DNA of 64,000 bases, from the NCBI GenBank assembly GCA_918026815.1, contig CAKJVC010000027.1, forward strand, positions 124,001 through 188,000, written 5' to 3'. Under the pieces are notes generated by a model that worked only from the letters and a program-made list of their open reading frames with translations, was not told the DNA's origin and ran no database searches. A program made the position numbers and the translations under genes. The DNA comes from Chalara sp. BL73. Its lineage: Eukaryota; Ascomycota; Leotiomycetes; Helotiales. Below are positions 52,249 to 61,720 of the stretch, piece after piece; within the stretch, counting starts at the first letter, position 1, and each line of letters begins with the position of its first letter.

Positions 52249-52985
52249 AAGCCAGAGAAAGAAAAAGTAAGCCTATTTTGAAGAGCCTGTTCTTAAGCGG
52301 TTGAATTTCGAGGAGCTTGGCTTTGAGCAGTAGGATTTCGGGGTTGTATACGCGCCCTTTCATCTCGAGAATTAGCATCAATAGCTTGTATTTGAAGAGC
52401 TTGTTTTTGGGCAGAAGGATTTCCGGAAGTTTGATCTTGAACGGTAGGATTTCGGGGCTGTAAACGCGCTTTTTGATCTCGAGAGGTAACATCAATAGCT
52501 TGTATTTGAGGAGCTTGTTCTTGGGCAGAAAGATTTCGAGGTAGTAAACGCGCTCTTTGATCTCGAGGATTGGCATCAATAGCTTGTATTCGAGGAGCTT
52601 GTACTTGAGGAGCTTGTTCTTGGGCAGGAGGATTTCGGGGTTGTAAACGCGCTCTTTGATCTCGAGGATTAGCATCAATAGCTTGTATTCGAGAAGCTTG
52701 TATTTAAGGAGCTTGCTTTTGGGCGGGAGGATATCCGGAAGCTTGATCTTAAGCGGTAGGATTTCGGGGCTGTAAACGCGCCCTTTTATTTCGAGGATTA
52801 GCATCAATATCCTGTAAAGCTCTTTTAGACTTAGTTTTTTTCCTCCTGGCCGCGGCCTGCTCACGGCATTTATTGCATGACGCGAGCTTTCGATAGCCTT
52901 TGTTGTTTTCGTCTGTAATCCCATTTTTAAGGAATTCAATTAGCGGTAACTTGCGCCAGCACGCAGCACAAAATACGTCGCTCAT
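52249..52985 (-). pseudogene. Leader of Helitron 2 gene: zinc ribbon plus tandem peptide repeats, three stops
   Basis: The ATG at 52985 starts MSDVFCAACWRKLPLIEFL and CNKCREQ (a four-cysteine ribbon), then a basic stretch and about five copies of a repeat of about 26-40 residues: AIDANPRDQRARLQPRNP then (S/T)AQEQAPQIQ. The frame is identical to that of the 1426-codon gene. TAA codons at 52751-52749, 52706-52704 and 52295-52293 all fall where other repeat copies have CAA (NPTAQ, APQIQ, STAQ). One C-to-T change each would explain them. Either this leader is mutated, or it is partly removed by splicing; no convincing intron was found. The long open frame read in the neighbouring frame over the same bases is only a shadow of the repeats. 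Confidence 0.7.
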
Positions 52986-53048
52986 GGTTGTAATAGCTGT
53001 AGAGCCTTAAAAAAAAGAAAGAAAAAATTCAAGAAATCTACAGCTTAA

Positions 53049-53085
53049 AGCTCCCCCCAGTCGGATTCGGACCGACAGTTTCTCC
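53049..53085 (-). ncRNA. tRNA-like T-arm relic
   Basis: Minus strand GTCGG-TCCGAAT-CCGAC (53060-53076) forms a perfect 5-bp stem with a 7-base loop resembling TTCGAAT, followed by TGGGGGGAGC like an acceptor strand. D and anticodon arms are not found, so at most this is a fragment. Confidence 0.3.
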
Positions 53086-53110
53086 GACACGTGACATGAC
53101 TTTTTTGTAG

Positions 53111-53184
53111 CCAATCATGGTCTAATCCTCCAGCCAATCACAGCCTGATCCTCCAGCCAATCACAGCTCGATCCTCCAACCAAT
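53111..53184 (-). promoter_or_regulatory. Four CCAAT boxes at exact 23-bp spacing upstream of Helitron 2
   Basis: CCAAT at 53111, 53134, 53157 and 53180 within 3.5 copies of a 23-bp unit (AGCCAATCACAGCCTGATCC-like). They lie about 125-200 bases upstream of the ATG at 52985 in promoter position (ATTGG on the coding strand). CCAAT is bound by the fungal HAP/NF-Y complex (family knowledge). Confidence 0.55.
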
Positions 53185-53513
53185 CACAACCCCGGTCGTT
53201 CACGTGATACTTTTTCGACGCCCAACAAATTTACAGCAGAGAAAAGACAAGCTTTTCAATGATATTAGCCTAGTCGATATTATATCATATAAGATATTCC
53301 TAATATCAGAAAACCTAATATCATATCACAATATTAGGAATATTAATATCACACCACAACACTACTGACAACACTGGCCGGAACAGAAGCGATTGTAGTT
53401 GCCAAAAGCCTCATTTCGAAAGGGCATGTTCACATCTGCGCTATTCTAGACTAGGAACTTGACAATCCTAATCTGTTTCTAAAATGCTGCAGCTGCAGCG
53501 GTGTCTGGCTGTA
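53185..53513. other. AT-rich palindromic spacer
   Basis: At 53255-53345 repeated GATATTA/TAATATC words form nested palindromes around CCTAATATC. No gene. Confidence 0.5.
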
Positions 53514-54376
53514 TTAATCCAGTGACTCCACTGAAGCGTCTTTTTGGAGAAGTAGCTCGACGATAGCTTTGTGCCTTTTGTAGGCGGCTAGTAATAGCGG
53601 CGTCCAACCAGACTTGTCTTTTGCTTTAACGTCGGCGCCTTTTTCGAGAAGCAGGTCGACAATAGCCTTGTGCCCTTCATTGACGGCCCAAAATAGCGGT
53701 GTCCAACCAGACCTGTACTTCGCCTCGACGTCGGCGCCTTTTCTGAGAAGTAGCTCGACAATAGCTTTGTCCCCTGTTATGACGGCCTAAAATAGCGGTG
53801 TCCAACCAAACTTGTACTGCGCCTTGACGTCGGCGCCTTTTCTGAGAAGTAGCTCGACGATAGCCTTGTGCCCTTCTTCAACGGCCCACAATAGGGCGTT
53901 CGACCAAAATTGTCCCTCGCCTCAAAATTGGCACCTTTTTGGAGAAGTAGCTCGACAATAGCCTCGTCCCCTTCTTTGACGGCCCACAATAGCGGTGTCC
54001 AACCAGACCTGTACTTCACCTCGACGTCGGCGCCTTTTTCGAGAAGCAGCTCGACAATAGCTTTGTGCCCTTCTTCGACGGCCCACGATAGTGGCGTTCG
54101 GCTAGAATCGTCCTTCGCCTCAATATCGGCGCCTTTTTTGAGGAATAGCTTCACGGTGACGTTATGTCCGAAATATGACCCTACCGTAAGATCTGTAAAA
54201 GATGGCAGAATGGGCGAAGCTTCTACGGTTTTCCAATAGATTCTAAACCATACCGAATAACTTTTCGAATCCGGATCGCAAATTCTCAAAGCGCCTCTGG
54301 AGAGAGACAAGCAGAGTAGGGGGTCCTGCAACACCACCATTGTCACGGCGCTGGCGCGCCTACGACTGTAAGGCAT
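53514..54376 (-). pseudogene. Ankyrin-repeat gene, frameshifted and with a stop
   Basis: ATG at 54376. An N-terminal part of about 70 residues (MPYSRRRASAVTMVV...) precedes about seven ankyrin repeats with near-identical cores (WTPLLWAV, EGHKAIVELLLEKGADV). A frameshift near 53895 (GRTPYCGPL instead of GRTPLLWAV) and TAG at 53789-53787 (LF-stop-AV where other repeats have FWAV) break it. The repeats continue to SVESLD and TAA at 53514. TGG to TAG is a C-to-T at CpA on the other strand. DNA-level similarity between repeats is high, pointing to recent repeat expansion. Confidence 0.82.
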
Positions 54377-54508
54377 ACGTCAGGCACCCGTAGAGACACG
54401 GCACGTGATCAAGGCTCCTGTATATAGGCTTCCCTTCTTGCCTCCATAGTTCTGTAGTTCTATTATTCTCGATTTTTACCCGTATTACTTTGAGCTGTTG
54501 CTCCTATC

Positions 54509-55018
54509 CTACGTGCCGTCACAACCATGGCCCGTTTGACTTTTAAACCATGCAAAAAACTGCGCAACGTCGACCTCGGGACCAAAATAAAACGGAGTAT
54601 AGCGCATGCCGAATTGCCCTCTGCTATCTATCTGGAGCCTGACAGTAATCAGAGGAGCTGGAGGTCCGCGTAGCAAACTATTTGACAACTCTTGAAAGCT
54701 TGGCAGCTTGTTTAGTAGCTGTGTGCTTGGTAGTTGCAAGCTTGCAGTGCTCGATGACAGCGTTTGCGGCAGTCTTTGAGCCATATCATCTTTATCTGAC
54801 GCATGAGAAACAGAAGTCCTCTTTGAACCCTCCGGTATTTCCAAAGGGTCGTTAGATGTTGTGTCGAGCAAAGACAGAACAAGCTGCGCTACCCGCATAC
54901 CGTCAACAACATGTGGCGCCTCTCGCCTATTAATGGCTATCTCATCCACTATATTGAATTCATCTCCAGCTGGATCTGCGTTCCCATTTTCGTGTGCATG
55001 ATGTACCGCGGTAGGCAT
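54509..55018 (-). CDS. Small hypothetical protein
   Basis: About 169 residues from ATG 55018 (MPTAVHHAHENGNADPAG). The same frame is open about 80 bases further upstream without ATG, so a first exon may be missing. Acidic/Ser-rich first two thirds, then a compact end ITVRLQIDSRGQFGMRYTPF with FFAWFKSQTGHG that looks like a folded C-terminal domain of fungal proteins of unknown function. No signal peptide or membrane segment. Function unknown. Confidence 0.45.
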   Translation of the reverse strand: MPTAVHHAHENGNADPAGDEFNIVDEIAINRREAPHVVDGMRVAQLVLSLLDTTSNDPLEIPEGSKRTSVSHASDKDDMAQRLPQTLSSSTASLQLPSTQLLNKLPSFQELSNSLLRGPPAPLITVRLQIDSRGQFGMRYTPFYFGPEVDVAQFFAWFKSQTGHGCDGT

Positions 55019-55102
55019 TCCTGAATCTACAATGATGAAATCTCCAATTTCCTCGGCAACCTCAGCAGGTTGCTGTTTGCTGTCATTTCCGTTACACCTC
55101 AA

Positions 55103-57116
55103 AGCTCCTTACCTACCGTCCTCTATATATCGTAAGCAAGTTATCCAAATTGTAGGGCTAGATTAACGGCTACCGGCGTGGAGATGGTTGATGGGTGTCT
55201 CATTCTTGAGACAACATATTTCCAACGAGCCATTTCTGAATCTCTATCTCCTGTTTGAAATCTACCGAAGGTGAACGAGAAGTAATCTTATCGGTTGGTA
55301 GTATCAACTTGAGTACAATTCTCGTTTTTGCTTATTTGACAAGCACCGTAGAGCGTACGCGACTGCCCCTGCTTGAACGAGAAACTCGGTAGTCGGCTAG
55401 TCGCGCATCACCGTTTCCGATACGCTTAATATTATACTTGTTATCAGTCACATTATATGTACTCTCCTCCAGCGTCCAATGAATAAGGACTGTAAATAGT
55501 GGACTCGATTTAAGATCTTGGAATGACAGAGACCCGATAGTAGATTCAATAGCTAAATAGACCGCCACAGCGGATTTCAGTGTTTCCCCTTACCAATGGC
55601 GCGTACCTCGGCTCTATTGCATGATTAATATATACGCAGGTCATATGCAATAGTTGGGTCAACCAATAGATTGTAATTCCATTTGGAAAATGCATGGACA
55701 GGGTATTTTATAGTGAGCTGAACCAAACTGTCGGAACAAAGATCGGCGGTAAACATGCTGGAAACGGAAAGTGGTATCCCCACGAGTCATGTCCTTGAAG
55801 GTAGTCTCCCCGATTTGACCCAGCACCAACAATTGTGGGGCAGGTATGCAACTACTTCGTACGTGCCCAAATATTTCAACGTTGGGCGTCTGTGCTTGTA
55901 CGCTATCCAGGGTAAGTACCAACAACCTATTGGTCCTTCTAGGATTAATTGCCCCCGACACAATTGTCGTGAGACGTAGGGTGAGGGTTAGGGTTATGCT
56001 GTACCTTCGTAGAGCATACGGAGTCATAGCAGACCTTGCGGGGTCGGGCCCGACCCACTTATATGCTACGCACATGCGACACGCCCCGTAAGGAGCCGAT
56101 GGCGTACCGAAGGCTATAAGGAGGGGTAAAACAGAGTGGTACAGCAGAGAATAGGTTTTCTTCTATATACGTCATAATACTAGAATCGATACCATAGATC
56201 ATTCCGCACGTACTAGACTAGTCACTCTACCTGTGTTCTGGCACCTGACAGTCGGCCTCGACCCCTGTTGGACCCTGACAGCCAGAGAGTATGTATTGGC
56301 GTTGGAGTATTTGCCAATTGCGGCTCAAAAAGCCATAATAGTTATTTCTGACCTAGCAAACGCGTCCCTAACCGACTTTGGCTGTTACAGAAGCTCTTGA
56401 AATCAAATCAGAAAGTCGTTGTTATAAGCGGATCAGGCATTTCCGTGAATGCAGAATGTAATTGTTGACAGGACCAGCCCAGCTAGAGTGACTCTGTTGC
56501 TTCTTGCTGCCATCAATGCCGACTTTGCCTCTGGAAGACTTTCCCAGATAGTGCTCCTTCGTTGTTTCGGGTTAAGCTGGTGGCAAGGTAAGGCAGAGAT
56601 ACGAAGGTACTTCGTACAGTGGTACACGTACGAAGTAGTGCACCACAAGTGCCTTGGCACGTGACCACATCAATAAGAGCCGTATCGGTGACCTCCACAG
56701 CCCGTTTTGGCATTAAACTATTTGGAATATCCCGTCCTGGAAGTTCGAAGCCCCATAGAATCCATTTCCGGCGTACTCTCTTACCGTATGCCGTTCCCCA
56801 ACATTCTCTCTCCTTTGGCCAGAGCCAAAAGTGGAAGCGACCAGTCTAAATTGCTACCAAAGGCCGCCAAAAATGGATGCGAGCCAAAACGGCTTGCTAA
56901 TCAGTTTGGATTAACTTATCGGTGTCACATACCGACCCTTGTCGAGCACGTGACATGTCGTAGCCGAGCCCCTAGGGCTCCCCATGTATATTTAGCCTGA
57001 ATACAGACGATCTCAATTTCATTGTCCAATTCGTTCGGTAATCGGTGCGGAGAAGGCCTTTGAGGGCAGCCAGCAATCCAGTCAGCCAGCAATCATATTA
57101 GTGAGAATCGGTAGTT
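55103..57116. other. Degenerate region upstream of LINE 2
   Basis: No gene recognised. Contains a telomere-like stretch at 55976-55998, a remnant sharing 28 of 31 bases with 39600-39630 (at 55860-55890), a hairpin ACTTCGTAC...GTACGAAGT at 56608-56636, and, near 57000-57116, probable LINE 5' UTR. Confidence 0.4.
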
Positions 57117-57134
57117 GTGTGGAGGAAGGAGAAC

Positions 57135-58488
57135 ATGGAGGCCGTGACGCGTCAGTCGAGCCGGGAACGCGTCCAGACGTCGAAGGCATCAGAATGGAGC
57201 AAGAGAAGATCTAGAGCGGTGTCAAGCGATATAGAGGACACGATTGAAGTAATTGAGGAAGGTCCCATTCCATTGCAAACTAGACGAACGGGGATCGGCG
57301 CGCATCCCAAGGAACAAAGTGTAGCGACGAAGGTTAAGGCCCTCGCCGCGAAGGCAGGAGAACGTCCTGCAGCAGCGGCAGCGACCCCGAACCAGCCGGT
57401 GCACGAAAAAGCGAATGCAAGCGTAAATATGCAGATCAAAGTGCTCACTGACTTGGTCAAGTCGCTGTTGAAAGCAGTGGAGGAACAGAAGAAGGAGCAC
57501 GTGACCCAGATCAAAACCATAACGCGGACCTTCACGGAGCAGATAGAAACACTTAAGGCAGAGCTTAAGGCAGAGCTTAAGGCAGAGGTTACAGATATGA
57601 CGGAAAAGATTCAGACCCAGCTGTCCAATGCCCAGGCACCGTCAAGCCCATCCCCATCGTATGCAGAAGTCGCCCGAACGCCACCAGACAGCTTACCCAG
57701 CAATGTACGAACCCTCTCCTCCCTGCGCACCACGCCGTCAACAATGACCGATACGCTGTACTGTACGGTTGACACGTCTAGAGTTGGGGAGGGAGAGAGA
57801 AGCAAGAGCACAACCTGGGGCAGTTCGGAAGGCAATTGAGGAGGAGATTCGCACCGTGGAAGGACAAGCAAATTGGCGCTGCGCTGCGGTGATCAGAGAC
57901 GCCAGGAACACGGAACGCATCAAGATTGTATGCAGAGACGAAGCTGAACTCCAACGGGTCAAGGAAGCGGCCCAGAAAACTGCGGCCGAGGGAGTCCGAG
58001 TGCTGCGAGACCAACTGTACCCGGTCAAGGTGGACAATGTCAATCGAACAACTATACTCGATCACGACGGAAATATTTTACCGGGCGCCGCCGAAGTCCT
58101 TGGGGAGGAAAACGGGGTCCACATAGCCAAGATTGGGTGGCTCAGCAGGAAAGACGCGGGTAAAGCTTATGGTTCAATGGTGGTCTATGTCACCAAAGGC
58201 AGCGAAGCAGCACGTCTGTTACAAGACCAATACTTCCATGCCGCAGGAGAGTCAGCCTACACCAGGGTTTTCGAGCCGCGATATGGTCCACAGAAATGCT
58301 ATCGATGTCAGGAAATCGGGCACAAAGCGTACTCATGCACGCAACCGCAAGTCTGTGCCAAGTGTGCTCAAGTAGGACACCACCACAGTGAATGTCAAGC
58401 AGTAATACCAAAGTGTGTTACATGCGGAGGGCCACACGAATCGCTCAGCGGGAACTGCGGAACACGCCACCGCTCCCGGGATGCGTAA
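57135..58488 (+). pseudogene. LINE 2 ORF1 (gag-like), one frameshift
   Basis: ATG at 57135 (MEAVTRQSSRERVQTS). Coiled-coil segment near 57430-57600 (VKSLLKAVEEQKKEH; LKAELKAELKAEV), then a frameshift around 57785-57820: one frame ends VGEGERSKS..., the other continues AVRKAIEEEIRTVEGQAN. The downstream part carries three CCHC-type knuckles: CYRCQEIGHKAYSC, CAKCAQVGHHHSEC, CVTCGGPHESLSGNC. Stop at 58488 overlaps the ORF2 ATG at 58481 (ATGCGTAA). Confidence 0.82.
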
Positions 58489-60081
58489 AACCTTTCAAAT
58501 ACTCCAATTGAATGTCCGGAAGCAGCGAGAGGTGCAACACAGTTTAATGAGTGATGAGCAATTGAAGGATTGTGGAGTGTTGGCGATATCTGAACCATAT
58601 GCGAGGATCATCGACGGCACTTTGGTGACAGCCGCTATGGGACACCCAAACTGGATCAAAATAGTACCCACAGTCCAACGTGTGGAAAGGTGGGCGGTTC
58701 GAAGCATGCTCTGGATTCGGAAGGATATCGAAGCAGAACAGGTGCCAATACAATCATCGGACCTCACGGCAGCGGTATTGCGACTCCCAGACCGGTCGAT
58801 ACTGGTAGTGTCAGTCTACGTTGAACCGCAGGATGCAGAGGCACTGAGGGTTGCGATATGCGAATTACACCAGGTAATAAGAGATACACGCAGCAAGATT
58901 GGCACCCGCGTGGATGTGGTACTTGCCGGGGATTTCAACCGGCACGATCAATTATGGGGAGGAGAGGACGTCTCAGGGGAAAGGCAAGGAGAGGCCGACC
59001 CGATCATCAACCTCATGAGTGAGCATGCCCTACACAGCTTGCTCTCCGGAGAGGAACAAGACGATGGCAACGGGGGAATCATGAGTCAACAATTGATCTG
59101 GTACTGGCTTCCGAGGAATTGGCAACATCAGTGGTGAAGTGTACAGTCCACACGACCGAGCATGGATCCGATCACAGAGCAATTCAGACAACGTTCGACG
59201 TCGCGACGCCGGAACGAGCTGTTGAAACAAGGCTACTTTTCAAAAATGCGCCGTGGACCGACATAAAAGGCAGGATTACTACCAATCTTCGCTTCGTTCC
59301 ATTTGGTGGCAGTGTACAGCAACAGGCAGATGGGTTGATGACCGCGGTGCTGGAGGCAGTCCATGCACTCACCCCAAAGGCTAAACCTTCACCATACGCG
59401 AAGAGATGGTGGACAACAGATCTCACACAGCTGCGGCGAGTCTATACGTACTGGAGGAACCAGGCTAGAACGCAACGACGGTTGGGTCGCATGTTTCCTG
59501 AACTAGAACAGCAAGCAAATGAAGCTGCTAAGGAATACCATGATGCTGTCCGGAGACAGAAAAAGGCGCACTGGGAGGACTTCCTCGCAGATGACACAAA
59601 CATCTGGCAAGCGGCAAAATACCTAGATCCTCGTGGCAGTTCAGCATTTGACAAGATACCGCCGCTAACGAGAAGAGACGGATCCACCACGAAAAACAAA
59701 ACTGAACAAGCAGAGGAACTGCTGTCGGTGTTCTTTCCCCCACTGCCGGAGAGGATAGAAGATGAAGGACCACGACCACAGCGAACCGCAGTGTCGATGC
59801 CTCACCTGACCATGGAAGAAGTCGAACGGAGGATGTTCGCGGCGAAGCCACGGAAGGCGCCAGGAGAGGATGGGTTACCAGCCATGGTATGGAAGCAGGT
59901 ATGGCCAGTGGTCAAGGACAGGGTGTTGCTCCTCTTTCAGACGTCGTTGGACGAAGGGGAACTCCCTACACAATGGAGAAATGCCAAGATCATACCGCTG
60001 AAGAAGCCAAACAAAGGTGATTACACGGTTGCAGAATCATGGAGGCCGATCTCGATGCTTCCACTGAGGACTGTGGAGTAG
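58481..60081 (+). pseudogene. LINE 2 ORF2 (endonuclease and start of RT), frameshifted and truncated
   Basis: Starts MRKTFQILQLNVRKQREV. Endonuclease motifs: LAISEPYA, SILVVSVYVEP, VVLAGDFNRHDQLWGG. A frameshift near 59070-59085 displaces STIDLVLASEELATSVV, followed by EHGSDHRAI (catalytic SDH). The linker and RT start follow: KAPGEDGLPAMVWKQVW, AKIIPLKKPNKGDYTVAESW. The frame then ends in LRTVE-stop where RT block 1 would continue. The RT core, RNase H and 3' UTR are missing. Confidence 0.85.
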
Positions 60082-61720
60082 AGAGAATCGGTATAGATCC
60101 GCCTCGGGGTAATCAAAAATCTTAAATCTCCAACGAAACTGGACAAATTGAAACAAGATAATGGCCGCTGTTGGTGGAATTATACAAAGAACTAGGATTC
60201 TTTAATATGACCGGAACGTCGATGTGGCTATGATATTACTAGATACTTCGAAGATTCAGAAATAGAATTTGAAGACCATTAGCTAGAAATTACAGATGCT
60301 CACGATGAAATGAAGGATATGATTCACAAATTCTCGAGGTTTCTAAATTCTCTGAGGCAAGAAATACCACCCTGGTTGAAGCGAACCAACTACTTGCTAA
60401 TCGTTCAAGTCTAAACTCAAGATGAAGCTGCAGTCAAGATAGATGAGGACGCGAAAATATAAATTCTAAAGAAGAAACATTAAATTAAAAAAAAAAGGGA
60501 AGGACGGTGGAAGAACACTAATAGGAAAACCTGCCTCCCTTTTTTTTGGGTGGCGTGATAGTGGACTAATTGGGGTGCTTTCGCAGTAAGGCTGGGCTGA
60601 CGCTTCGATTTACAGCTAAGCGAGGGCCAAGTTCCGAAAACACAATTGGCAAAGCTGCCAAACTCATTTGACATGTCATCCAGGCTTATTAACTGAAGAA
60701 AGACAAAGTCTTCACTGAAGAAACTGCTTTGATCACATACATCTATTTGCAGCACGCAAGAGAGAAGTATTGAGTACAGCTTTTCGGATGCACTGGCATG
60801 GCAGGAGCTGGTGTGCAGATGGAGAAATGACGATGCCTGAAGGAAAACAACCAAAAATTGGAAATAAGGGAAAACCGGGAAAGTGAGACGGCTTGGTGCT
60901 TGTTGCTAAGCATTCAAAGAGCCCATCGATCGTCGTTGTCGTGAAATGCGGGGGACTAGCGCCAAATGCAACAGGGATGCTGAATTCCGCTCGATCCTGT
61001 CGAGCTTGACCTCTTCCTCCCTTGTCCAATGAGCCCAGTTCTCATTGCCCACTAAGTTCGGTTTAAAGCATATATAATCATGATGAGGATGAAAGTAGGA
61101 TGGGCTCCTCGATCGGTGGGAAGTATACGGAGAGGACATGCTGTATAAACCGTCTACCCCGGCAGTAGATTCCGGAAACGGGACTCTGGGGCTGAGGATG
61201 TTACCCGCTTGACGCAAACTTGCAGAATCGACCAGGCTACGAATATATCCTTTAGCTGCCAGTGTTGAGAATGGCCGATGCAATTTCCGCAGTTTTTAAC
61301 GAAATCGCGCATATGTCTCTGCTGGTAGAAGGGAAGACCATTGGACCAGAGAAACTGCTCTTTGGAAACGATTGAGCTCATCATCCTGCATATGCCGTCT
61401 CGATGTTATGTAAGGCGACTAAGAGATGTTGCAATAGGTGCAAATAGTTTGCTTGAGCAGTCTAGACTAGCGTCATATAGCCACTTTTGCCATGAAGCTG
61501 GGTAAGCAGGGCCAAGATCAAACTACTATACATCATACCCCCATGGCTTCTGCTTTGCACTTCTGCTCCTGACAGGAAGTCTGAACAGCCTTGGAAGCGG
61601 AGACTACTCTCTTACAGGGCTGCTTTTAGAGCATATAAGAAGTGTGTTCGCTCACATTCTCCAACACGGCCTGCAGCTTCATGCAACTTCCAGTACCGAC
61701 TCCAATCCTCAACCGCAAAC
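60082..61720. other. Non-coding stretch before fasciclin gene
   Basis: 60082-60480 is A-rich with short traces of a degraded coding stretch (EIPPWLKRTNYLLIVQV) of unknown origin. Minus-strand open frames at 60480-61384 show no recognised domain and I do not call them. A possible TATA-like GCATATAAGAAG lies at 61630, about 90 bases upstream of the fasciclin ATG. Confidence 0.4.

Larger units (their letters stand above)
47967..52985 (-). mobile_element. Helitron 2 (minimal coding extent)
   Basis: Rep-helicase element, unrelated in detail to Helitron 1: single-exon, different linkers, no C2H2 fingers. Boundaries are not identifiable by eye (no TIR or duplication is expected). Confidence 0.7.
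57000..60081 (+). mobile_element. Second LINE (Tad-like), 3'-truncated
   Basis: ORF1 and ORF2 on the + strand with an 8-base overlap. It ends within the reverse transcriptase at about 60072, after WRPISMLPL. Different in sequence from the LINE at 16-24 kb. Confidence 0.8.

Noticed and set aside
52223..52939. 238-codon Leu/Lys-rich open frame
   Set aside because: It is the neighbouring-frame reading of the Gln/Pro/Arg repeat encoded by the Helitron 2 leader; the zinc ribbon and continuity support the other frame.
60480..61384. Minus-strand frames of 98-125 codons upstream of the fasciclin gene
   Set aside because: No recognisable domain, overlapping each other in different frames; likely chance.
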